Assembly: GCA_902588515.1 (NCBI GenBank)
Contig: CACIPP010000008.1
Span: 1-12,554 of the forward strand
Length of the DNA: 12,554 bases
Reading direction: 5' to 3'
From: GCA-002704185 sp902588515
Lineage (GTDB): Bacteria > Pseudomonadota > Alphaproteobacteria > Pelagibacterales > Pelagibacteraceae
Part shown: positions 6,284 to 12,231 of the stretch, piece by piece
How positions within the stretch are numbered: the first letter of the stretch is position 1
How the letters are laid out: each line of letters opens with the position of its first letter
Position numbers and translations under genes: made by a program
The notes under the pieces: model-generated
The model's input: the letters and a program-made list of their open reading frames with translations, nothing else
Told to the model about the DNA's origin: nothing
Databases searched by the model: none

Positions 6284-6685
6284 TTAAGAAATATTACAAA
6301 TTATCTCTCCTCCAAGTTTTTGCTCTCTAGCTTCATTGTCAGATAAAATACCTTTGGACGTTGATATTAATGCAACACCTAAACCATTTTGTACCCTAGG
6401 TAAGCTATCTGATCTTGTATAAATTCTTCTACCTGGTTTTGAAACTCTATAAATTTCTCTAATAACTGGATTACCCTGAACATATTTTAAATTAACCTTT
6501 AAGAAATCAAATTTTGTATTTTGATCTTTTGTTATTTCGTAACTTATTAAAAAACCTTCTCTAACCATAGCGTCTAAAATAAACCTTTTAAATTTCGAAT
6601 TTGGTATCAATACAGTTTTATGCGCTCTTTGTTGAGCATTTCTAATTCTTGCTAGCATATCTCCTATTGGATCTGTAACAGTCAT
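6284..6685 (-). CDS. rpsH: 30S ribosomal protein S8
   Basis: S8 is an early-binding protein of the 30S central domain that grips helix 21 of 16S rRNA. In E. coli it represses the spc operon by binding near the rplX-rplE junction. Here the N-terminus MTVTDPIGDMLARIRNAQ is diagnostic, and the RNA-binding signature ALISTSKGILSDNEAREQ (about 106-123) is intact. Length 133 matches the family (130-132). AAGGA lies six bases before its ATG, in the 13-base gap after rpsN. Autoregulation is possible, but the rplX-rplE gap is only three bases, so any target would lie in coding sequence. Confidence 0.98.
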   Translation of the reverse strand: MTVTDPIGDMLARIRNAQQRAHKTVLIPNSKFKRFILDAMVREGFLISYEITKDQNTKFDFLKVNLKYVQGNPVIREIYRVSKPGRRIYTRSDSLPRVQNGLGVALISTSKGILSDNEAREQKLGGEIICNIS

Positions 6686-6698
6686 ATTTTATCCTTTC

Positions 6699-7004
6699 TT
6701 ACCAACTTGATTTCGTCATACCAGGAATTTTGCCACTTGAAGCTAATTTTCTAAGTGCAATTCTAGACATCTTAAGTTTTCTATAATAGCCATGAGGCCT
6801 GCCTGTTATCTCACATCTATTTCTTACCCTTATTTTTGCAGAATTTTTTGGTAATTTGGCTAGTTTGAGTGCTGCTTCAAATCTTTCATTTAAATTAATT
6901 TTTTTATCCATAATAATTTTTTTCAACTTTTTTCTTTTATTCTCGTATCTTTTTGACATTTTAATTCTTTTAAGATTTCTTTGTATTGCAGATGTTTTTG
7001 CCAT
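6699..7004 (-). CDS. rpsN: 30S ribosomal protein S14 (zinc-independent long form)
   Basis: S14 is in the 30S head next to S3 and S10. Marks are MAKTSAIQRNLKR at the start, RFEAALKLAKLPKNSAKIRVRNRCEITGRP in the middle (42-71) and the ending RIALRKLASSGKIPGMTKSSW. At 101 residues and with a single Cys it is the long C-minus form, not the short zinc-ribbon paralogue. The ATG overlaps the rplE stop by one base (TAATG), with GGAG seven bases upstream inside rplE. Confidence 0.98.
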   Translation of the reverse strand: MAKTSAIQRNLKRIKMSKRYENKRKKLKKIIMDKKINLNERFEAALKLAKLPKNSAKIRVRNRCEITGRPHGYYRKLKMSRIALRKLASSGKIPGMTKSSW

Positions 7005-7558
7005 TAATTAGCTCCCTTTTTGTAAAATGGAAAATTAAAGCTATCTAGCAAAGCCTTGGCTTCCATTTGATTGTTTGTATTTGTTACTATTGTAATATCT
7101 AAGCCTCTAATCTTTTCTACTTTATCAAAATTAACCTCGGGAAATATTACGTGCTCTTTTATACCAAAACTATAATTTGCATTTTGGTCAAAGCTTTTTG
7201 GGTTTAATCCTTTAAAGTCTTTTATTCTAGGTAAAGCCATATTTATTAACCTGTCTAAAAAGAAGTACATATTATCTCTTCTTAAAGTGACTTTTAATCC
7301 TAAAGGCATTTTTACTCTTGTTTTAAAATTAGATATAGACTTCTTCGACAATGTAACGACAGGTTTTTGTCCAGTAATATTTGACATGTCTTTTTCAATT
7401 ACTTTTATTATTTTATTATCATTACCCTCTAGGCCTAACCCCATGTTTAAGACAACTTTTTCAATCTTTGGAATTTTCATAGAATTTTTTATTCCAAGCG
7501 ATTTGCTTAATTGAGGAACAATCTCATTTTTATATATATTTTTTAATCTTGGCACCAT
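7004..7558 (-). CDS. rplE: 50S ribosomal protein L5
   Basis: L5 binds 5S rRNA and forms bridge B1b with S13 and the P-site tRNA. Visible are PRLKNIYKNEIVPQL at the start, the family signature PKIEKVVLNMGLG (about 30-42), KPVVTLSKKSISNFKTR (65-81), the GLKVTLRRDNMYFFLDRL strand-helix and GIKEHVIFPE near residue 133. Length is 184, slightly more than E. coli (179) and usual for alphaproteobacteria. A three-base gap follows rplX, with a weak AGAAG site, and the stop overlaps the rpsN start by one base. Confidence 0.98.
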   Translation of the reverse strand: MVPRLKNIYKNEIVPQLSKSLGIKNSMKIPKIEKVVLNMGLGLEGNDNKIIKVIEKDMSNITGQKPVVTLSKKSISNFKTRVKMPLGLKVTLRRDNMYFFLDRLINMALPRIKDFKGLNPKSFDQNANYSFGIKEHVIFPEVNFDKVEKIRGLDITIVTNTNNQMEAKALLDSFNFPFYKKGAN

Positions 7559-7561
7559 AAT

Positions 7562-7873
7562 TTATTTCTTCTTTAATTTAGTTTTTTGTTTAATGGTATT
7601 TTTCTTATCTTTAATTTTTTTGTCAATTTTTACATTTGGTTTAATTTTATTATTTTCAAGTACTAGATTTGAAATATTTATAGGTTTTTCCATAGTTATT
7701 ATTCCGCCCTTTTTTTCTTTTGTAGGCTTCTGGTGTTTTTTCTTTAAATTCATTCCTTTGATGATAGCTGAAAAATTCTTTGGAAATAATTTGATAACTT
7801 CACCAGATTTTCCCTTGTCATTTCCAGACAAAATCTTAACTGTGTTTCCTTTTTTAATTTTTATTTTAATCAT
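7562..7873 (-). CDS. rplX: 50S ribosomal protein L24
   Basis: L24 initiates 50S assembly and lies near the tunnel exit. A KOW motif is plain at the N-terminus: KKGNTVKILSGNDKGKSGEV (about 8-27), followed by the conserved GMNLKKKHQKP and GGIITMEKPINISNL. Length 103 matches the family. The last 25 or so residues are almost entirely Lys, Asn and Ile/Asp, as expected for a tail in AT-rich DNA. The ATG overlaps the rplN stop by four bases (ATGA). AGAGG lies four bases upstream, within rplN. Confidence 0.97.
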   Translation of the reverse strand: MIKIKIKKGNTVKILSGNDKGKSGEVIKLFPKNFSAIIKGMNLKKKHQKPTKEKKGGIITMEKPINISNLVLENNKIKPNVKIDKKIKDKKNTIKQKTKLKKK

Positions 7874-8238
7874 AAAACCTCTGGTGCTAATGAAATAATC
7901 TTCATATGTTTCTTCGATCTTAATTCTCTTGTCACGGGTCCAAATATTCTAGTTCCTATAGGTTCATTGTTTGCTGCAATCAAAACAGCAGCATTTTTGT
8001 CAAACTTAATTGAAGAACCATCATCTCTACTGATTTGTTGCCTAGTTCGCACTACTACAGCTTTATGAACGTCACCTTTTTTTACTTTGCCCTTTGGCAT
8101 AGCATCCTTAATACTTACAACAATTACATCGCCAATTGATGCATATCTTCTTTTAGATCCACCAAGCACCTTAATACACTCTATTCTTTTTGCTCCCGTA
8201 TTATCAGCCACATCTAGCTCAGTCTGAACCTGTATCAT
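7870..8238 (-). CDS. rplN: 50S ribosomal protein L14
   Basis: L14 contacts 16S rRNA helix 44 in bridges B5 and B8 and is the docking site of the silencing factor RsfS. The ATG at 8236-8238 gives MIQVQTELDVADNTGAKR, the universal N-terminus, and 122 residues, the usual bacterial length. GGAGG lies 11 bases upstream. An ATG six codons earlier is in frame but would overlap rpsQ and lacks a binding site, so it is rejected. The core shows VLGGSKRRYASIGDVIVVSIK, VRTRQQISRDDGS and RIFGPVTRELR. It is the first gene of the spc part, but only two bases separate it from rpsQ, so the S10 and spc operons appear joined. Confidence 0.98.
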   Translation of the reverse strand: MIQVQTELDVADNTGAKRIECIKVLGGSKRRYASIGDVIVVSIKDAMPKGKVKKGDVHKAVVVRTRQQISRDDGSSIKFDKNAAVLIAANNEPIGTRIFGPVTRELRSKKHMKIISLAPEVL

Positions 8239-8240
8239 AA

Positions 8241-8465
8241 CTAAATTACCCTCCATCTTTTAAGCTTCGAAATTGGTCTTGATTCTTGAATTTTAATTAT
8301 TTGCCCAATTTTAAACTCTCCATCTTCATAGTGAGCGTGGTATTTTTTTGATCTTTTAACAACTTTTTTTAATAAAGGATGTCTAAATTTTCTCACAACT
8401 TTTATAACCAAAGTATTTTTACTTTTATTACTTACTATTTGACCGCTTAGAATTTTTTTTGTCAT
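8241..8465 (-). CDS. rpsQ: 30S ribosomal protein S17
   Basis: S17 is an early-binding OB-fold protein at the 5' domain of 16S rRNA. The OB strands are visible in LSGQIVSNKSKNTLVIKVVRKFRHPLLKK, with the KKYHAHYED turn and the family-typical KIQESRPISKLKRWRVI at the end. It has 74 residues, shorter than E. coli S17 (84), lacking most of the tail. The ATG overlaps the rpmC stop by four bases (ATGA). The stop is TAG, two bases before rplN. Confidence 0.97.
   Translation of the reverse strand: MTKKILSGQIVSNKSKNTLVIKVVRKFRHPLLKKVVKRSKKYHAHYEDGEFKIGQIIKIQESRPISKLKRWRVI
8250..8254 (-). promoter_or_regulatory. Shine-Dalgarno GGAGG deciding the rplN start
   Basis: GGAGG (extended to GGAGGG at 8249-8254) on the minus strand lies 11 bases before the ATG at 8236-8238, inside the 3' end of rpsQ. 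It supports the MIQVQT start over the in-frame ATG at 8254-8256, which this motif itself overlaps. Confidence 0.75.
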
Positions 8466-8659
8466 TTTTTCTCGCTCTCTTTTTTATTTAAAAATGTCAG
8501 AATTTTAGCAATTGTTTTTCTAACCGTTTTATGCCTCGAAGTGTTTTTAACTTGAGAATTAATTTTTTGAAACCTCAAATTAAATTGTTCTTTTTTATAA
8601 GATAACAATTCTTTTTTAAGCTGAGATTGTGAAAGTTTTTTTATTTCTGAAGTTTTCAT
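8462..8659 (-). CDS. rpmC: 50S ribosomal protein L29
   Basis: L29 is a small helical protein at the tunnel exit, beside L23, forming part of the docking site for SRP and trigger factor. The 65 residues form two helices: MKTSEIKKLSQSQLKKELLSYKKEQFNLRFQ, which carries the conserved LRFQ near residue 28, and then NTSRHKTVRKTIAKILTFLN. It lies between rplP (four-base gap) and rpsQ (four-base overlap), its usual place. There is no clear Shine-Dalgarno. Identity rests on the motif, length and location together. Confidence 0.95.
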   Translation of the reverse strand: MKTSEIKKLSQSQLKKELLSYKKEQFNLRFQKINSQVKNTSRHKTVRKTIAKILTFLNKKESEKK

Positions 8660-8663
8660 AATT

Positions 8664-9080
8664 TTATATATTTACGTTTCTTTTTATAATTTTTGTTTTA
8701 ATTGGTAATTTTGACGCCGCTCTATCGAAAGCTTCTTTTGCTAAAATATCATTAACGCCATCTATTTCAAAAATTATTCGTCCTGGCTTCACTCTACAAA
8801 CAAAATATTCTGGATTTCCTTTCCCCTTTCCCATTCTTACCTCAATAGGTTTTTTTGAAACAGGTATATTAGGAAAAATTCTCAACCAAACTCTACCTGC
8901 TCTCTTCATGTGTCTTGTTAATGCAACTCTGGCAGCTTCAATTTGTCTTGAGGTAACTCTTTCTGGTTGAGTAGCCTGTAATCCATGAGATCCAAAATTT
9001 AATTTCGCGCCTCTTTGTGCTTTCCCTTTAATTCTGCCTTTTTGGGCTTTTCTATATTTTGTTCTAGCTGGTTGTAACAT
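8664..9080 (-). CDS. rplP: 50S ribosomal protein L16
   Basis: L16 lines the A-site tRNA path and is among the last proteins to join the 50S subunit. The start MLQPARTKYRKAQKGRIKG is diagnostic. RVWLRIFPNIPVSKKPIEVR and MGKGKGNPEYFV (63-94) form the conserved core, and the end AASKLPIKTKII is normal. Length is 138 (E. coli 136). R82 corresponds by alignment of the VRMGKGKG motif to E. coli R81, the site hydroxylated by RoxA/YcfD. The ATG shares one base with the rpsC stop, and AGAGGA lies nine bases upstream. Confidence 0.98.
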   Translation of the reverse strand: MLQPARTKYRKAQKGRIKGKAQRGAKLNFGSHGLQATQPERVTSRQIEAARVALTRHMKRAGRVWLRIFPNIPVSKKPIEVRMGKGKGNPEYFVCRVKPGRIIFEIDGVNDILAKEAFDRAASKLPIKTKIIKRNVNI

Positions 9081-9754
9081 TACGCACTATCCTCTTTTTC
9101 TGCCTTGATTTTTTTTTCTAAATCTTTTTGAAAAACTACACCTTTATAAATCCAAACCTTTACCCCAATTATTCCATAAGTAGTTTCCGCTTCTGCTTCT
9201 GCATAATCTACATCTGCTCTTAAAGTGTGAAGAGGTATCGAACCTTCTCTAAGCCATTCAGTTCGTGCAATTTCATTACCAGCCAATCTCCCACTCACAG
9301 TAACTTTAATTCCTTTTGCACCAAGTCTCAAAGTTGACGATATAGCTCTTTTCATAGCTTTTCTATAAGCAACTCTTTTAGATATTTGTTGCGCAATATT
9401 TTCTGCGACTAAATAAGCATCTAGCTCAGGTTTTCTTATTTCTTTAATATTAACGAGAACTTCATTCGAAGCGATTTTTCCAATATTATTTTTAATTTTT
9501 TCAATATCGGAACCCTTTTTACCAATTACAAAACCAGGTCTTGATGTATAAATTGTTACTACACATTTTTTAGATGGTCTCTCAATTAAAATCTTGGATA
9601 CGCCAGAATTCTTTATTGTTTTATTTATATAATTTCTTATTTTGAAATCCTCAATAAGATATTTTCCATAATGATTTTTTTTGGCAAACCAAACAGAATC
9701 CCAAGTCCTATTTATTTTTAATCTAATACCTATTGGATTAACTTTTTGGCCCAT
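9080..9754 (-). CDS. rpsC: 30S ribosomal protein S3
   Basis: S3 sits at the mRNA entry pore of the 30S subunit and takes part in mRNA unwinding. The N-terminus MGQKVNPIGIRL is universal. The type-II KH domain shows RPGFVIGKKGSDI with GxxG at 78-81. The C-terminal domain has KGIKVTVSGRLAGNEIARTEW (148-168) and AEAETTYGIIGVKVWIYKG. R131, K132 and K135 occupy the positions tied to helicase activity in E. coli. Length is 224. The gene overlaps the end of rplV by 17 bases, and AAGGA nine bases upstream of the ATG supports this start. The C-terminal tail is short and charged. Confidence 0.98.
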   Translation of the reverse strand: MGQKVNPIGIRLKINRTWDSVWFAKKNHYGKYLIEDFKIRNYINKTIKNSGVSKILIERPSKKCVVTIYTSRPGFVIGKKGSDIEKIKNNIGKIASNEVLVNIKEIRKPELDAYLVAENIAQQISKRVAYRKAMKRAISSTLRLGAKGIKVTVSGRLAGNEIARTEWLREGSIPLHTLRADVDYAEAEAETTYGIIGVKVWIYKGVVFQKDLEKKIKAEKEDSA

Positions 9755-10148
9755 ATCTATTTATCCTTAATTTTGTTTTGTTTTTTTTGTTCATTTTTTT
9801 TTCTGCAACAATTATCGTTAAATTGCTAAATTGCTTTTTTATACCAGCTGCCCTACCTCTAGCTCTCGGTCTAAATCTTTTTAATGTTATACCTTTGCCA
9901 ACATAAGCTTCCTTTACAAATAAGTTATCAATATCCAATTGATTGTTGTTTTCTGCATTAGATACAGCTGATTTTATTGTTTTTGAGATCTCATTTGCAA
10001 CTCTTTTCTCTGAGAATCTTAAGTTTCTCAAAGCAATTTCTGCTTTTAAACCTCTTATAGATCTTAATATATTATTCACTTTTCTGGGACTTGATCTAAG
10101 ATTTTTATAAGTCGCTTTTACCAATGATAAATCTTTATTTTTTGTCAT
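9738..10148 (-). CDS. rplV: 50S ribosomal protein L22
   Basis: L22 extends a beta hairpin into the peptide exit tunnel. The core shows LRSSPRKVNNILRSIRGLKAEIALRNLRFS (residues 18-47) and AVSNAENNNQLDIDNLFVKEA. The hairpin and signature KRFRPRARGRAAGIKKQFSNLTIIVAE carry the arginines that face the tunnel. The ATG at 10146-10148 gives 136 residues. The frame is open for 86 more codons upstream, but that stretch is the shadow of rpsS and is unlike L22. GGAG six bases upstream of this ATG settles the start. The start overlaps rpsS by 14 bases and the end overlaps rpsC by 17. The last 18 or so residues form a basic tail beyond the E. coli end (110 residues). Confidence 0.97.
   Translation of the reverse strand: MTKNKDLSLVKATYKNLRSSPRKVNNILRSIRGLKAEIALRNLRFSEKRVANEISKTIKSAVSNAENNNQLDIDNLFVKEAYVGKGITLKRFRPRARGRAAGIKKQFSNLTIIVAEKKMNKKNKTKLRINRYGPKS
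9764..9768 (-). promoter_or_regulatory. Shine-Dalgarno AAGGA of rpsC inside the end of rplV
   Basis: On the minus strand AAGGA lies nine bases before the rpsC ATG (9752-9754). Both site and start are embedded in the last codons of rplV, which explains how rpsC is started despite the 17-base overlap. Confidence 0.75.
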
Positions 10149-10479
10149 CTTTAACTCCGGTTGCCGCAGATGCAGGTGCTGGTGATGCAGGACTTGCGGT
10201 TGTTGCTGCGGCTTTTTTCTCCGCTGGTGTATGCCCAGCAAATTGTCTTGTAGGTGCAAACTCCCCAAGTTTATGTCCGACCATCTCCTCTGAAACAGAA
10301 ATAGGAATAAATTTTTTACCATTATGTATTTCAAACTTATGTCCAACAAATTCTGGTATAATAGTTGAATTTCTAGACCAGGTTTTGATTGGTCTTTTAG
10401 ATCCATCCTTGCTTTGTTTTGTAACTTTTTTAATTAAACTTGGATGAACAAATGGTCCTTTCCATACAGATCTAGCCAT
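10135..10479 (-). CDS. rpsS: 30S ribosomal protein S19 with Ala/Pro/Ser-rich C-terminal tail
   Basis: S19 is in the 30S head, pairs with S13 and contacts the A-site finger of 23S rRNA. The core is standard: ARSVWKGPFVHPSL at the start, IKTWSRNSTIIPEFVGHKFEIHNGKKF (31-57), and the signature EEMVGHKLGEFAPTR (65-78) followed by FAGHTPAEKK. Where E. coli S19 stops (92 residues), this one continues as a low-complexity tail from about residue 90 to 114, made mostly of Ala, Pro, Ser and Thr and ending VKDDKK. The DNA of the tail (10138-10212) is visibly richer in G and C than its surroundings. The start overlaps the rplB stop by one base, with AGAGG just upstream. The end overlaps rplV by 14 bases. 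Confidence 0.97.
   Translation of the reverse strand: MARSVWKGPFVHPSLIKKVTKQSKDGSKRPIKTWSRNSTIIPEFVGHKFEIHNGKKFIPISVSEEMVGHKLGEFAPTRQFAGHTPAEKKAAATTASPASPAPASAATGVKDDKK
10155..10158 (-). promoter_or_regulatory. Shine-Dalgarno GGAG of rplV inside the rpsS tail
   Basis: GGAG on the minus strand is six bases before the rplV ATG (10146-10148). It falls in the codons of the S19 C-terminal tail, so one stretch of DNA serves both as rpsS coding sequence and as the rplV start signal. Confidence 0.75.
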
Positions 10480-11309
10480 TATTTCCTCTTAACCTTTCTA
10501 GAAATTATAAATTTATCAGTTTTTTTATTATTTCTTGTCTTGAGACCTTTAGTTCCTTTGCCCCATGGAGTTACAGGATTTCTTCCACCAGAAGTTTTGC
10601 CTTCGCCACCGCCGTGCGGGTGATCGACAGGATTCATAGCAACTCCTCTAACTCTAGGCCTTTTGCCTAACCATCTATTTCTGCCAGCTTTTCCAATCTT
10701 CTTGTTTTTATTATCAACATTAGATAATTGTCCAATCGTTGCTCTACATTTTGAAAGTATTTTTCTTGTCTCTCCAGACGAAAGTTTCACTAAAGTATAG
10801 TCTTGGTCTTGACCCATTATTGTTGCATATGATCCAGCAGATCTAACTAGCTTAGCGCCTGCGCCAGGTAACATTTCAAGATTGTGTATCATTGTACCAG
10901 ATGGTATTTCTCCTATAATCATTGAATTACCAGGCTTTATGTCTAATTGAGACCCAGATGAAACTTTATCACCTACGCTAACTCCTGCTGGGGCTAGAAT
11001 ATAACTCATTGTTTTATCCTCATACTCCACTAGCATTATATTTGCACTTCTAAATGGGTCGTACTCAATCCTCTTTATAATTGCTGAAATATTTATTTTA
11101 TTTCTATGAAAATCAATCATACGATATTTTTTTTTATGACCTGAGCTCTTATGTCTAGATGTGATACGGCCCTGATTGTTTCTTCCTGAAGATCTTGTTC
11201 TTAAAGATACGAGTTTTTTTTCAGGTTTACCTTTCCACAAATCATTTTTATCAACTAAGATAGTTGTTCTCATTGATTTAGTATAAGGTTTAAAGCTTTT
11301 AAGTGTCAT
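10479..11309 (-). CDS. rplB: 50S ribosomal protein L2
   Basis: L2 is a large primary rRNA-binding protein next to the peptidyl transferase centre, needed for subunit association. The N-terminal part shows GRNNQGRITSRHKSSGHKK (42-60) and a body with EYDPFRSANIMLVEYEDK. The C-terminal signature NPVDHPHGGGEGKTSGGRNP (226-245) is followed by VTPWGKGTKGLKTR. His230 in it matches E. coli His229, implicated in peptidyl transferase activity. Length is 276 (E. coli 273). AGGA lies five bases upstream of the ATG, which shares one base with the rplW stop. Confidence 0.98.
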   Translation of the reverse strand: MTLKSFKPYTKSMRTTILVDKNDLWKGKPEKKLVSLRTRSSGRNNQGRITSRHKSSGHKKKYRMIDFHRNKINISAIIKRIEYDPFRSANIMLVEYEDKTMSYILAPAGVSVGDKVSSGSQLDIKPGNSMIIGEIPSGTMIHNLEMLPGAGAKLVRSAGSYATIMGQDQDYTLVKLSSGETRKILSKCRATIGQLSNVDNKNKKIGKAGRNRWLGKRPRVRGVAMNPVDHPHGGGEGKTSGGRNPVTPWGKGTKGLKTRNNKKTDKFIISRKVKRK

Positions 11310-11605
11310 TATATTCCTGCAGATAAATCTATGGTTTGGCCTTCTTTGAGTGTTACTATTGCTTTTTTATATCCCACACCTTTGGCTAATCTACCTCTTA
11401 CAAACTTGTACTTTCCTTTAAAATTTACAGTATTAATTTTTATAACGTTGACTTTGTATATTGCTTCAATGCTTTTCTTAATTTTGCTTTTATTTGCTTT
11501 TTGAGAAACCTTAAATGATAGCTTATTGAGAGCACCTAGATTAGTAGATTTCTCAGTAATTATGGGAGATATTATTGTGTCGTATGCTTCATTAATATTT
11601 TTCAT
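11309..11605 (-). CDS. rplW: 50S ribosomal protein L23
   Basis: L23 is at the tunnel exit and is the main docking point for trigger factor and SRP. The sequence shows the family's SPIITEKSTNLGALNKLSFKV (about 13-33), ANKSKIKKSIEAIYKVNVIKINTVN and the GRLAKGVGYKKAIVTLKEGQTIDL end. Length 98 is normal. The conserved Glu used by trigger factor in E. coli (E18) is probably the E in ITEKS. The ATG overlaps the rplD stop by four bases (ATGA), with TAAGG nearby upstream. Confidence 0.97.
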   Translation of the reverse strand: MKNINEAYDTIISPIITEKSTNLGALNKLSFKVSQKANKSKIKKSIEAIYKVNVIKINTVNFKGKYKFVRGRLAKGVGYKKAIVTLKEGQTIDLSAGI

Positions 11606-12231
11606 TTTAATAACCTTACCTCAATTTTTTTAATAGATTCATTTGTAAATATAATTTTATCATATTTAATTAAGTCATAAACGTTCGTTCCATCATCTAA
11701 AAGTTGTTTCATATTTGGTATGTTTTTGAGCGAACTTATCAATTTTTTAGAAGCATCCTTATGATAAATAAATAATGCAGATCTACTTTTTAAATTTTTT
11801 AATAAATTTTTAAAATGCTTTGTTTTAAGAGAAGATATTTTTGGTTCGTTGAAAATGCTCAGTTGTTTACTTTTTGCTTTGGCTGATAAGGCGTGTTTTA
11901 ATCCAAGTCGTTTAACCTTTTTATTTAATTTTTTAAATGCAGATTTGCCTCTGTGTCTTGGACCATGTGCTACACCCCCGCCAACAAATATTGGTGCGGT
12001 TATATTACCATGTCTAGCTCCTCCAGAACCCTTCTGTTGCACAATTTTTCTTCTAGAACCCTTTACTTCACTTCTACTTTTTGTATGTCCTGTTTTTTTA
12101 AACATTCTATTTTTTTGCCAATCTAATACGGATTGAATGATATCTTTTCTAGGTTTTAATGAAAAAATATCATCAGATAAATTTTGGAAACCTACATTCT
12201 TTCCTTCAATATTTATTTCTTCTATTTTCAT
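11602..12231 (-). CDS. rplD: 50S ribosomal protein L4
   Basis: L4 reaches into the exit tunnel with a long basic loop opposite L22; in E. coli it also represses the S10 operon. The loop is visible at about 43-98: KTGHTKSRSEVKGSRRKIV, then QKGSGGARHGN and FVGGGVAHGPRHRG. KRLGLKHALSAKAK follows, and the C-terminal Rossmann-like domain closes with NVYDLIKYDKIIFTNESI. Length 209 matches the family. The ATG directly abuts the rplC stop, with only a weak AGAGA upstream. The S10 leader where L4 would act lies outside the window. Confidence 0.97.
   Translation of the reverse strand: MKIEEINIEGKNVGFQNLSDDIFSLKPRKDIIQSVLDWQKNRMFKKTGHTKSRSEVKGSRRKIVQQKGSGGARHGNITAPIFVGGGVAHGPRHRGKSAFKKLNKKVKRLGLKHALSAKAKSKQLSIFNEPKISSLKTKHFKNLLKNLKSRSALFIYHKDASKKLISSLKNIPNMKQLLDDGTNVYDLIKYDKIIFTNESIKKIEVRLLK

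Noticed and set aside
8239..8256. Upstream ATG adding six residues to L14
   Set aside because: It overlaps rpsQ, has no binding site of its own, and L14 proteins begin at MIQ with 122 residues, which the inner ATG gives.
10149..10406. In-frame extension of rplV upstream by 86 codons
   Set aside because: The extra peptide is unlike L22, lies wholly inside rpsS, and the GGAG plus ATG at 10146-10158 gives the right start. It is the off-frame reading of S19.
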